Part shown: positions 1 through 6,839 of the stretch, one piece after another
Layout of the letters: each line of letters opens with the position of its first letter
Numbering within the stretch: the stretch's first letter is position 1
NCBI GenBank assembly: GCA_001557035.1
Contig: LSKJ01000626.1
Span: 1 to 7,422, forward strand
DNA from: Rhodospirillaceae bacterium CCH5-H10
GTDB lineage: Bacteria; Pseudomonadota; Alphaproteobacteria; Reyranellales; Reyranellaceae
Direction of reading: 5' to 3'
Length of the DNA: 7,422 nt
The notes under the pieces: generated by a model
What the model saw: the letters and a program-made list of their open reading frames with translations, nothing else
Databases searched by the model: none
What the model was told of the DNA's origin: nothing
Position numbers and translations under genes: made by a program

Positions 1-2
1 TC

Positions 3-962
3 CCGCCGGTCGCGGCGCCGGGTGCTGTGAAGGGTACGCCGTTCTCGGTGCCGGTGGGCGTGCGGGCGATCACCCTGATGCACGTCCGTCACGGACAACT
101 CCGCTGGGAGCAGACCGTCTCGCCGGCCGAGCGACTGGCGCGTTTCGGCTTCCCGGTTTCGCGCGCCTTGGCCCGCGACCTCCAGGCGGGCGGCGCCCTG
201 CTCGGCGCCGATGCCGAGGCGCGCCGCATCTTCGGCGCCGTGGGCGAGGGCACTCCGTTGATGCAGCCCGATCTTGCCACGGTACTCGGCAGCATCCGCC
301 AGCGCGGCGGGGCCGAGTTCTTCCAGGGAGCGTTGTCCCGGACCTTTTCCGAGCAGGTCTCGCAGGCGGGGGGCAGCCTGCCGGTGGATACGCTGCGAAG
401 CGCGCTTCCCATCTCAACGGCGCCCCAGTCGGTGAGCCAGTATCGCAGCCGGGTGTACGTCGCGCCGTCACCGGCGGCCGGGGCGGCTGCGCTGGCGGGA
501 TGGAACGGCACGCCGCCGACTGGCGGAACGCCTGCCGATTCGGGAGGCTTTGCGGGGTTCGCGGCGGTCGATTCGAAGGGCGGAGCGGCCGCCTGCGAGC
601 TGTCGATGGGACAGTTGTTCGGCGCGCGCGTGGTCGTTCCCGGCAGCGGCATCATGCTCGGCTCGCCGAACCCGGAGGCCGCTTCGGTCAGTCCGCTGAT
701 CATCGCCAATCCCAGTAACGGCGAGTTCACCTTCGCCGGCGCCGGCGGCGGTGGCCCGAACGCGGCCCAGGCGACGGGCTTCGTGGCTCGCGAAGTGATC
801 GACAATGGCAAGAACCTCGCGGCCGTGCTGGCGAGCCGGCAGGCGCAGGGCGGTTTCGTCAATGCCATCGCCTGCCCGTCGGGCCTGCGCGGCAAACCGG
901 AAGCCTGCCGGACCGGGGCCGATCCCGCCGGGGCGGGCCTGTCGACGCTCGCGACTGAATAG
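3..962 (+). CDS. Gamma-glutamyltransferase-like protein, 5'-truncated by the window, apparent nucleophile loss
   Basis: The reading frame is open to the left edge, so the true start lies outside the window; the first GTG at 27 is internal. The visible part follows the order of a gamma-glutamyltransferase (N-terminal nucleophile hydrolase family, which cleaves gamma-glutamyl bonds of glutathione, usually in the periplasm). It begins with a PVAAPGAVKG stretch, then W-x-x-x-x-x-PAERLARFGFPVS, RRIFG and a QPDLATVLGSI block, followed by a degenerate form of the PPPSSGG segment (APSPAAGAA). The small-subunit part has FGARVVVPGSGIMLG and SVSP followed by a glycine-rich GAGGGG loop. Two things are odd. 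Where the family has the autocatalytic Thr of the TTHYSVVD motif, the alignment here reads FAGFAAVD (codons at 549-572), so no Thr is in place. In addition, about 70-80 residues normally found before that point seem to be missing. It may therefore be a non-catalytic relative. The family call is firm; the activity is doubtful. It ends 6 bp before the aminotransferase and is probably in the same transcript. Confidence 0.82.
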   Translation, partial: PPVAAPGAVKGTPFSVPVGVRAITLMHVRHGQLRWEQTVSPAERLARFGFPVSRALARDLQAGGALLGADAEARRIFGAVGEGTPLMQPDLATVLGSIRQRGGAEFFQGALSRTFSEQVSQAGGSLPVDTLRSALPISTAPQSVSQYRSRVYVAPSPAAGAAALAGWNGTPPTGGTPADSGGFAGFAAVDSKGGAAACELSMGQLFGARVVVPGSGIMLGSPNPEAASVSPLIIANPSNGEFTFAGAGGGGPNAAQATGFVAREVIDNGKNLAAVLASRQAQGGFVNAIACPSGLRGKPEACRTGADPAGAGLSTLATE

Positions 963-968
963 CGCGAA

Positions 969-2120
969 ATGTCGGGCAAGCTCTCTCGCCGCTCCGGCGG
1001 CGTCGACCCGTTCATCGTCATGGATGTGATGGCGGCGGCCGCGGAGAAGGAGGCGGCGGGCGACGTCGTGATCCATCTGGAGGTCGGGCAGCCCAGCACG
1101 CCCGCGCCCAAGGCCGCGCTGGCGGCCGCGCATGCGGCTCTCGACGCCGACCGACTAGGCTACGTGGCGGCGCTCGGCATGCCGGCGCTGCGGGAACGGA
1201 TCGCGCGCCACTATCGCGAGACCTACGGCGCCGACGTGTCGGCCGAGCGGGTCGTGGTCACGACCGGATCGTCGGGCGGCTTTCCATTGGCCTTCCTGGC
1301 GAGCTTCGATGCCGGCGATCGCGTTGCGCTCGCCGCGCCCGGCTATCCGGCCTATCGCAACATTCTCGCCGCCCTCAATCTCGAAGCGGTCGATTTGCCG
1401 ACCTCGGCGGCCGACCGTTTCCAGCCGACCGTCGCGGCGCTGGAGAAGGCCGGTCGCCTCGACGGTCTGATCGTGGCGAGCCCGTCCAATCCGACCGGCA
1501 CGATGGTGACGCGTGACGAGTTGAAGGCGCTGGCCGACTGGTGCAACGGCAACGGCGTGCGTTTGATCTCCGACGAGATCTATCACGGCATCGTGTACGA
1601 GGGCGAAACCCACTCGGCGGCCGAGGTATCGGATACCGCGATCGTCGTGAACAGCTTCTCCAAGTATTTCTCGATGACGGGCTGGCGTGTGGGCTGGCTG
1701 GTCGTGCCGGCCGACATGGTGCGATCGATCGAGCGGCTGACGCAGAACTTCTTCATCTCGGTGCCGACGCTCAGTCAGCATGCCGCGCTGGCGGCCTTCG
1801 ACTGCCGGGAAGAACTCGACGGGCACGTGAAGCGCTATCGCGCCAACCGCGATCTGCTGATGGCCGGCCTGCCGGCCGCCGGACTCGACCGGCTCACGCC
1901 CGCGCAGGGCGCCTTCTACATCTACGCCGACGTCTCGCACCTCACCAACGACAGCCGGGGGTTCTGCAGCCGCATGCTGCGCGAGGCCGGTGTGGCGACG
2001 ACGCCCGGCGTCGATTTCGACCGGGCGAGGGGTGCTGGCACCTTGCGAATCTCCTTCGCGGGCTCGACCGCTGAGATGGAGGAGGCGGTTCGCCGTCTCA
2101 AGCAATGGCGGCGCGGATGA
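969..2120 (+). CDS. Class I/II pyridoxal-phosphate aminotransferase
   Basis: This 383-residue protein is a normal-length fold-type I aminotransferase (aspartate aminotransferase superfamily), a cytoplasmic enzyme moving an amino group between an amino acid and a 2-oxo acid through PLP. All hallmark residues are visible: the GYVAALGMPALRERIA block near residue 64, TTGSSGG for the phosphate near 99, N174 in SPSNPTG, D202 and Y205 in SDEIYHG, the Schiff-base lysine K232 in SFSKYFSMTGWRVGW, and the C-terminal carboxylate-binding R360 in TLRISFAGS. The substrate cannot be read from the sequence, so no gene symbol is given. The ATG at 969 is the only sensible start and lies 6 bp after the preceding stop with no good ribosome binding site, which suggests translation coupled to the GGT-like gene. 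Its stop codon overlaps the start of the following secreted protein gene. Confidence 0.93.
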   Translation: MSGKLSRRSGGVDPFIVMDVMAAAAEKEAAGDVVIHLEVGQPSTPAPKAALAAAHAALDADRLGYVAALGMPALRERIARHYRETYGADVSAERVVVTTGSSGGFPLAFLASFDAGDRVALAAPGYPAYRNILAALNLEAVDLPTSAADRFQPTVAALEKAGRLDGLIVASPSNPTGTMVTRDELKALADWCNGNGVRLISDEIYHGIVYEGETHSAAEVSDTAIVVNSFSKYFSMTGWRVGWLVVPADMVRSIERLTQNFFISVPTLSQHAALAAFDCREELDGHVKRYRANRDLLMAGLPAAGLDRLTPAQGAFYIYADVSHLTNDSRGFCSRMLREAGVATTPGVDFDRARGAGTLRISFAGSTAEMEEAVRRLKQWRRG

Positions 2121-3109
2121 GGGCGCTGGCCGTCGCCGCTCTGGTCGCGCTCGCCCCGGTCGCGGCCGCCGCGCAAGCCGGCCCGAGCTTCGATTGCGCC
2201 AAGGCGTCCAATGCCTCCGAACGCGCGATCTGCAAGACCCCGGACCTGGCGAAGGCCGATCGGGAACTTGCCGGCCTCTACGCGGCGCTGGTCGCCAAGC
2301 TGAGCGGACCGGCCAAGGAGAGTCTCGAAAAGAGCCAGGTCCGCTGGATCGTCGGACGCAACCGGGCCTGCCAGTCGAACGAAGACAACGATGTGATCGA
2401 GCGCTGTCTCACGACGCGGTACGCCGACCGTATCGACGAACTCAAGGCCTTCGCCGCCGGCCCGTATCCGTTCGTGGAGCGGCAGGGGATCGAGAAGACG
2501 GGCAAGGTCGGCAAGGTGAAGTACGCGCTCGACCTTCAGTATCCCCGTTTCGCCGGCAATTCGGCGGACTTCTCGGCCCTCAACCGCTCCTATGCCGATT
2601 CGGCGGCGAAAGCCGCCCGCGAGACGACTCCCGGCGCCGATTCCGGCGTCGATCACGAAGAACGATGGGAAGCGGTGCAGAGCTACGCGCTCTATCGGCC
2701 GGGACCCGATGCGATCACCGTTGCTCTGACCTTCTGGGCCTTCACCGGCGGCGCTCATGGGTACGGAAGCCTGAGTTGCGCGCTGGTCGACCTGCGTACC
2801 GGCAAGTCGGTGCCGCCGGCTGGCGTCTTCGCCGAGGGCTCGCCCTGGCTGAAGGAGGTCGTCGCGATCGTCGCCGCCGACCTCAAGAAGCAGTTCGTCG
2901 AGAATCCAGGCTTCGAGGACGCTTTGGAGCCGCGGAAGCTCACCAAGACGGTGAACAGCGCCGAGCGCTTCTGCTGGCAGGCCGACAGGCTGCAGGTCTA
3001 TTTCAACCAGTACGAAGTCGGCCCCTATTCGTCGGGCGCCTACACCGTCGACATTCCCTACAGTCGGCTGAAGCCGCTGCTGCGCGCCGGCGGCCTGGTC
3101 CCTCGCTGA
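2117..3109 (+). CDS. Secreted LprI-domain / DUF3298-like protein
   Basis: This is a 330-residue exported protein of unknown exact function. Residues 1-21 form a signal peptide with a charged start, a hydrophobic core and a likely cut after AAAQA, so it acts in the periplasm or envelope. Residues about 26-109 match the LprI N-terminal domain (formerly DUF1311): four cysteines (C27, C39, C85, C97) spaced as in that family, an ERAIC motif, an ADRELAGLYAAL helix and CLTTRYADRIDELK. LprI of mycobacteria inhibits lysozyme, but most members are uncharacterised. The C-terminal part resembles DUF4163/DUF3298 proteins: FTGGAHG at about 209-215 and a final FNQYEVGPYSSG...IPYSRLKPLL at 296-322. The ATG at 2117 gives a 4-base ATGA overlap with the aminotransferase stop; an in-frame ATG at 2105 would add four residues and cannot be excluded. 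Neither has a clear ribosome binding site, which fits translational coupling. Confidence 0.85.
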   Translation: MRALAVAALVALAPVAAAAQAGPSFDCAKASNASERAICKTPDLAKADRELAGLYAALVAKLSGPAKESLEKSQVRWIVGRNRACQSNEDNDVIERCLTTRYADRIDELKAFAAGPYPFVERQGIEKTGKVGKVKYALDLQYPRFAGNSADFSALNRSYADSAAKAARETTPGADSGVDHEERWEAVQSYALYRPGPDAITVALTFWAFTGGAHGYGSLSCALVDLRTGKSVPPAGVFAEGSPWLKEVVAIVAADLKKQFVENPGFEDALEPRKLTKTVNSAERFCWQADRLQVYFNQYEVGPYSSGAYTVDIPYSRLKPLLRAGGLVPR

Positions 3110-3116
3110 ACGCTGC

Positions 3117-3593
3117 CTAGTGCAGCTTGCGCCGGTCACGCGCTCCGGCCGGGGTGCCGCCGGGAGCCGCGCGTTCGGTCGCGACAGGCGGCACGGGGCC
3201 GGAATGATGGCTCGCCATGTGCCAGCCATCGGCCAGGCGGACGTAGAGATTGCTCGCCATGAGCTGGCCATTGGGCAGGATTTCGCGGCAGGTGACCAGC
3301 GCGAGGCCCGGGCGGCCGAGCACCCATTCTTCGGTGCAGCGCACCCGGGGCGCCTCGGGGTGTTTCATGATGGCCCGCCAGCTCGCCATGATCTCCGCCC
3401 GGTCGTAGAGGGCCTGTTGTCCGGGATGCAGGCAGATGACCGAGCCGGTCGGCGCCCAAATCAGGTCCATGGCGGCCGCGTCCCGATCGTTGAACGCCCG
3501 GTAGAAGGCGCGGTTGGCCGCGAGGACGGCGTCGCGTTCGTCATCGTCGAATTCTGCCAGGAGCGGCGGCAGGCGTGGGGCACGACGGGGCAT
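3117..3593 (-). CDS. SnoaL/NTF2-like domain protein
   Basis: This is a small cytoplasmic protein (158 residues from the ATG at 3593) with the alpha+beta cone pattern of the SnoaL_3/NTF2-like superfamily. It has a helix with AANRAFYRAFNDRDAAAMDLIW, a strand with SVICLHPGQQALYDRAEIMASW, then TEEWVLGRPGLALVTCREI and NLYVRLADGWHMASHHSGP. The W-H-M-A-S-H-H-S-G-P ending of the domain is typical. Family members include small isomerases, hydrolases and proteins with no known activity, so the function is unknown. The tail after the domain is Pro/Ala/Arg-rich and probably disordered. The ATG is preferred because GAGGG sits a few bases upstream on the minus strand; a GTG at 3611 would add six residues but has no ribosome binding site. 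It converges on the LprI-like gene with 7 bp between stops and is divergent from the acyl-CoA dehydrogenases. Confidence 0.85.
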   Translation of the reverse strand: MPRRAPRLPPLLAEFDDDERDAVLAANRAFYRAFNDRDAAAMDLIWAPTGSVICLHPGQQALYDRAEIMASWRAIMKHPEAPRVRCTEEWVLGRPGLALVTCREILPNGQLMASNLYVRLADGWHMASHHSGPVPPVATERAAPGGTPAGARDRRKLH

Positions 3594-3669
3594 TCGACCC
3601 TCGAAACTCACGGGTTGCGCGTTACAGGATTAGCCGACACAGATGAGGCATCCAACCATCGAGATCATG

Positions 3670-4827
3670 ATGTCCATCCCCAAGCTCGAATTCCCGCCAT
3701 TCCATTTGCCCCCCGAGGCCGAGGCCTTGCGGGTCGAGGTCCGCGCGTTCCTCAAGGAAACGCTGCCCAAGATCAAATCCGAAGATCGTTTCGCGAGCTG
3801 GAACACGCCGTCTCCTGAGTTCAGCAAGGCGCTGGGCGCGAAGGGCTGGCTCGGCATCACCTGGCCGAAGCAGTATGGCGGCGCGGAACGGACTTTTCTC
3901 GACCGCCTGGTCGTGACCGAGGAGCTTCTCGGCAACAGCGCGCCGGCGGGGTCCCATTGGGTGGCCGACCGCCAGTCCGGTCCGCTGCTCCTCAAGTTCG
4001 GCACCGAGCAGCAGCGTCAGGCGATCCTGCCGCGCATCGTTCGAGGCGAATGCTATTTCAGCATCGGCATGTCCGAGCCCGATTCGGGATCGGACCTCGC
4101 CTCGGTCCGTACCCGCGCCGAGCCCGTACCCGGCGGCTTTCGCGTGAACGGCACCAAGGTCTGGACCTCCGGCGCGCACCGCAACCACTACTGCATCACG
4201 CTGGTCCGCACGTCGGGACAGCATGGCGACCGTCACAAGGGGCTGAGCCAGCTCCTGGTCGATCTCAAGACCCCGGGCGTGACCATCCGCCCGATCATCA
4301 ATCTCGCCGGCCGTCATGACTGGAACGAGGTGACCTTCTCCGACGCCTTCATCCCCGAGGATTGCCTGATCGGCAACGAGGGCGACGGATGGCTGCAGGT
4401 CACGAGCGAGCTCGCTTTCGAGCGCTCGGGCCCCGAACGCTTCATGCAGAACGTCTACGTGCTGCGCGAACTCGTGCGCGTGCTCGGCCGCCAGCCGGCC
4501 AAGCGCGCCAGTGCGATCCTCGGCCGCCTGATCGCGCGCCTTTGGACCCTGCGCCAGATGTCGACGGCCGTCGCCGGCATGATGCAGGGCGGCAAGTCGC
4601 CAGCCATCGAAGCCTCGCTCGTGAAGGATCTCGGCACGATCTACCAGCAGGACCTGCCGGAGATCGCGCGCACGCTGGCAGAATCCGACGCCACGACCGA
4701 GGACGATCTCGCCGACTTCCTCGACGTCGCCCAGTACGCAACGATGATGGCACCGAGCTACACCATCCAGGGCGGCACCACCCAGGTCCTGCGCGGCATC
4801 GTCGCCCGCGGCCTCGGTCTGCGCTGA
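3670..4827 (+). CDS. Acyl-CoA dehydrogenase, full FAD-binding subunit
   Basis: This 385-residue flavoprotein belongs to the acyl-CoA dehydrogenase family, which introduces a trans-2,3 double bond into an acyl-CoA and passes electrons to ETF. The order is complete: an N-terminal helical domain (EAEALRVEVRAFL), WPKQYGG near residue 70, the family signature GMSEPDSGSD at 133-142, GTKVWTSGAH, the beta domain, and a C-terminal helical domain ending in IQGGTTQVLRGIVARGLGL. Where MCAD-type enzymes have their catalytic Glu (EGT), this one has Gly (G368). A Glu at 251 in LAFERSG lies where isovaleryl- and long-chain-type enzymes keep theirs, so it is the probable base. Substrate is unknown. The start is uncertain: ATG at 3670 gives an ordinary family N-terminus (MSIPKLEF), while 3643 and 3667 are in frame and equally weak in ribosome binding sites. 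The stop lies 12 bp before the partner gene. Confidence 0.92.
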   Translation: MSIPKLEFPPFHLPPEAEALRVEVRAFLKETLPKIKSEDRFASWNTPSPEFSKALGAKGWLGITWPKQYGGAERTFLDRLVVTEELLGNSAPAGSHWVADRQSGPLLLKFGTEQQRQAILPRIVRGECYFSIGMSEPDSGSDLASVRTRAEPVPGGFRVNGTKVWTSGAHRNHYCITLVRTSGQHGDRHKGLSQLLVDLKTPGVTIRPIINLAGRHDWNEVTFSDAFIPEDCLIGNEGDGWLQVTSELAFERSGPERFMQNVYVLRELVRVLGRQPAKRASAILGRLIARLWTLRQMSTAVAGMMQGGKSPAIEASLVKDLGTIYQQDLPEIARTLAESDATTEDDLADFLDVAQYATMMAPSYTIQGGTTQVLRGIVARGLGLR

Positions 4828-4834
4828 AGGAGGA
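4827..4834 (+). promoter_or_regulatory. Strong Shine-Dalgarno for the second acyl-CoA dehydrogenase
   Basis: AAGGAGGA starts at the last base of the upstream stop codon and ends 5 bases before the ATG at 4840. It is the best ribosome binding site in the window. It fixes the start of the second subunit and suggests independent, efficient initiation in the two-gene operon. Confidence 0.85.
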
Positions 4835-4839
4835 CGATC

Positions 4840-5895
4840 ATGGACCGCGATACCCGTGACATGCTGCTGGAGACGGCGACCCGCTTCTTCGCCGAGCGCT
4901 CTGCCAAGGACGTCGTCAACAGCGTCGAGAAGGGCGTGTGGCCCGCCGATCTCTGGAAGGAGATCGAGGAAATGGGCCTGCCGCTGATCGCCGTGCCGGA
5001 GGAACTGGAAGGCGTGGGCGGCACGCTGGCCGACCTGATGGCGCTGCTGCGCGTGGCCGGCGAACATGCCGTGCCTGTGCCCGTCGCCGAGACGGCACTC
5101 GCCAACCTTCTCATTGCCGCGGCCGGCGGCAAGCCTGCCATGGGCCCCTCGACGCTGGCGCTGGGCGACCTGTCCCTTCAGGGTGGACGCGTGAGCGGCA
5201 AGGTCGCGCGCGTGCCGTTCGCCGGTGTCGCCGAACGCTTCGTCTCGATCGTGACGGCGGGCGGCAAGTCCACGCTGGTCGTGGTCCCGCGCGACGCGGC
5301 CACCATCGAGGACACGCCGAGCCATGCCGGCGAGCCCTATGGTTCGGTGTCGTTCGACGGCGCCACGCCGGAATTCTCCGCGGCCTCCACGATCAGCGCC
5401 GACCGCGCGTTCGAACTCGCGGCCCTCGCCCGTTCGATGCAGATGGCGGGCGCGGCCGACAAGGTGCTGGCGACGGCGACCGAATACTGCAAGCAGCGCG
5501 TGCAGTTCGGTCGGCCGATCTCGACCTTCCAGGCGGTCCAGCACATGCTGGCGGAACTCGCGAGCTACGTGGCCGCGACCATCGCCGTGGCAGAAGCGGC
5601 CTCGCGCGATGCCGACGAAGGCGGGCTGATCGACGGCGGCAGCTTCTCGATCGCCGCGGCCAAGACCCAGTGCTCCGACTTCGCGCACCGCATCGCCGCC
5701 ATCTCGCACCAGTCGATGGGCGCGATGGGCTTCACCCACGAGCACATCCTGCATCACTACACGCGCAGGCTCTGGGTGTGGCGCCGCGACTTCGGCAGCG
5801 AAAGCTTCTGGGGCGAGAAGATCGGCCAATCCTTCGCCAAGGCCGGCAAGGACGCGCTGTGGCCGGCGCTCACCGAAAGTCGCTACGCCGCGTAA
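4840..5895 (+). CDS. Acyl-CoA dehydrogenase-like partner subunit (short, divergent)
   Basis: This 351-residue protein is the short second type of acyl-CoA dehydrogenase that commonly sits beside a full one. The fold order is recognisable: an N-terminal helical domain (WKEIEEMGLPLIAVPEELEG), a much reduced central beta domain without the SEPxSGSD-type flavin signature, then the C-terminal domain with CKQRVQFGRPISTFQAVQHMLAEL at 217-240 and HQSMGAMGFTHEHILHHYTRR at 290-310. R220, Q222, F223 and G224 form the part that contacts the FAD of the neighbouring subunit in this family. The catalytic Glu present in the upstream gene (ERSG) is Ala here (A197 in AARSM context, read as ALARSM), so it is probably not catalytic alone. 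From known heterotetrameric pairs such as the mycobacterial cholesterol side-chain dehydrogenases, I infer that it forms a complex with the upstream product. Confidence 0.88.
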   Translation: MDRDTRDMLLETATRFFAERSAKDVVNSVEKGVWPADLWKEIEEMGLPLIAVPEELEGVGGTLADLMALLRVAGEHAVPVPVAETALANLLIAAAGGKPAMGPSTLALGDLSLQGGRVSGKVARVPFAGVAERFVSIVTAGGKSTLVVVPRDAATIEDTPSHAGEPYGSVSFDGATPEFSAASTISADRAFELAALARSMQMAGAADKVLATATEYCKQRVQFGRPISTFQAVQHMLAELASYVAATIAVAEAASRDADEGGLIDGGSFSIAAAKTQCSDFAHRIAAISHQSMGAMGFTHEHILHHYTRRLWVWRRDFGSESFWGEKIGQSFAKAGKDALWPALTESRYAA

Positions 5896-5949
5896 GAGGG
5901 CTCGGCGTCTCTCGCGCCCGAACCAGTGACGAAGTGTAATGTCGCCGCT

Positions 5950-5978
5950 TTGCGATTTCGGTCGACCTTCGTTATATT
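5950..5978 (+). promoter_or_regulatory. Probable sigma-70-type promoter of modA
   Basis: TTGCGA at 5950-5955 and TATATT at 5973-5978 are separated by exactly 17 bases, close to the housekeeping consensus (4/6 and 5/6 matches). Transcription would begin near 5985, leaving an untranslated leader of roughly 30 bases. The stretch is much richer in A/T than its surroundings. The -10 box lies inside the palindrome described separately. Confidence 0.7.
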
Positions 5979-5996
5979 CAACGGGATATATCGAAG
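5967..5996 (+). promoter_or_regulatory. ModE-type operator (Mo-box) upstream of modA
   Basis: This is a 30-bp imperfect palindrome. The left arm is CTTCGTTATAT (5967-5977), the right arm ATATATCGAAG (5986-5996), with an 8-base spacer; 10 of 11 arm positions pair. TATAT/ATATA cores flanked by CG match the known form of ModE binding sites in proteobacteria (CGNTATAT ... ATATANCG). The site covers the modA -10 box, so bound ModE with molybdate would block RNA polymerase. A ModE-family gene is 0.8 kb away. Sequence and context agree; binding itself is inferred. Confidence 0.82.
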
Positions 5997-6003
5997 CCTC
6001 GTG

Positions 6004-6010
6004 AAGGGGG
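6004..6010 (+). promoter_or_regulatory. Shine-Dalgarno deciding the modA start
   Basis: AAGGGGG ends 5 bases before the ATG at 6016. It supports this start over longer in-frame extensions to 5926, which would have to be translated through the promoter and operator. Confidence 0.75.
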
Positions 6011-6015
6011 ATTGC

Positions 6016-6810
6016 ATGCCGGGCACTCGTCGGGCACTTGCGTTGGCAATCGGCGCTGCCGCGTTCCTCGTCGCGTCGGGCGGGATGGTGCCGCAGGCCT
6101 TCGCGCAGGGCAGGAGCGTCGTCGTGCTTGCGGCCGCCAGCCTCAAGAACGCGCTGGACGAAGCGTCGGCCGACTGGGCCACGAGGACCGGCAAGACGAT
6201 CAGGATCTCCTACGCCGCCAGTTCCGCACTGGCCAGGCAGATCGAGGGCGGGATCCCGGCCGACATCTTCATCTCGGCTGATGTGCCGTGGATGGACTAT
6301 GTCGCCGAGCGCAAGCTGATCAAGCCGGCCAGCCGCTCGGACTATCTCGGCAATCAGATCGTCCTGATTGCGGGCAAGGATTCGAAGATCGACCTCAAGA
6401 TCGACAAGGATTTCAACCTGCGCGGCGCGCTGGGCAAAGACGGCCGCCTCGCGATGGGCAGCATCGAGGCGGTGCCGGCCGGCAAGTACGGCAAGGCAGC
6501 GCTGGAGTATCTCGGCGTGTGGCCCTCGGTCGCCGATCGCGTCGCGCAGGCCGAGAATGTCCGCATGGCGCTGACCTTGGTCTCGCGCGGCGAGGCGCCG
6601 CTCGGCATCGTCTACAAGACCGATGCCGCCTCCGATCCGGCCGTGCGCATCGTCGGTGCTTTCCCGGCCGATTCGCATCCGGCGATCATCTATCCGATGG
6701 CGCTGCTGTCGACCTCGACCAACCCGGACGCGCAGTCATTCGCCGACTACCTGAAGACCCCGGCTGCCAGACCGTTCTTCGAGAAGCAGGGCTTCACTGT
6801 GTTGAAGTAG
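6016..6810 (+). CDS. modA: Molybdate ABC transporter substrate-binding protein
   Basis: This is a 264-residue periplasmic molybdate (and tungstate) binding protein, the usual ModA length. Residues 1-30 are a signal peptide with RR near the start, a hydrophobic core and an AFA cut before QGRS. The two-lobed type II binding fold is clear. The oxyanion-binding positions known from E. coli ModA are all in place: S42 in AAASL, S69/S70 in YAASSALARQI, the AVPAGKYG loop at 152-159, V182 in ENVRMALTLV, and Y200 in GIVYKTDA. IPADIFISAD at 80-89 is a further family hallmark. It has its own promoter and Mo-box and a strong ribosome binding site at 6004. Unlike most mod operons it is not followed by modB and modC; a convergent modE gene comes next. 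The membrane and ATPase subunits must be encoded elsewhere. Confidence 0.95.
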   Translation: MPGTRRALALAIGAAAFLVASGGMVPQAFAQGRSVVVLAAASLKNALDEASADWATRTGKTIRISYAASSALARQIEGGIPADIFISADVPWMDYVAERKLIKPASRSDYLGNQIVLIAGKDSKIDLKIDKDFNLRGALGKDGRLAMGSIEAVPAGKYGKAALEYLGVWPSVADRVAQAENVRMALTLVSRGEAPLGIVYKTDAASDPAVRIVGAFPADSHPAIIYPMALLSTSTNPDAQSFADYLKTPAARPFFEKQGFTVLK

Positions 6811-6839
6811 CCTCGGCCGCGGAGAGACGGGATCGGTTC

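Noticed and set aside
89..1111. A 340-codon minus-strand open frame opposite the GGT-like gene
   Set aside because: It is Pro/Ala/Ser-rich without a domain, while the plus-strand frame follows the GGT family from the window edge to its stop.
1922..3271. A 449-codon minus-strand open frame opposite the aminotransferase and LprI-like genes
   Set aside because: It is low in recognisable motifs, antisense to well supported genes, and crosses the SnoaL-like gene in another frame. It is a compositional shadow.
3594..3669. Possible divergent promoters between the SnoaL-like gene and the acyl-CoA dehydrogenases (TTGCGC at 3615 on plus; TTGGAT with a TAAT-containing -10 on minus)
   Set aside because: A promoter must lie here or nearby, but neither candidate has both boxes at a good match and spacing, so none is called.
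5896..5925. Weak GC hairpin after the second acyl-CoA dehydrogenase (GGGC ... GCCC)
   Set aside because: The stem is only four clean pairs with a mismatch next and no T-run follows, so it is not a convincing terminator.
5926..6015. In-frame upstream extension of modA by 30 codons
   Set aside because: It would include the promoter and Mo-box in the coding region. The ATG at 6016 has a strong ribosome binding site and begins a proper signal peptide.
3622..6678. A very long minus-strand open frame (about 1018 codons) opposite the acyl-CoA dehydrogenase and modA genes
   Set aside because: The plus strand holds three clear enzyme or transport genes with full motifs. The antisense frame has Arg/His/Gly/Asp-rich composition with no recognisable domain and runs across three genes and their promoter, as expected from GC-biased third positions.
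6811..6839. Search for a bidirectional terminator between modA and modE
   Set aside because: The 29-bp gap has no stable hairpin with a T-run on either strand.
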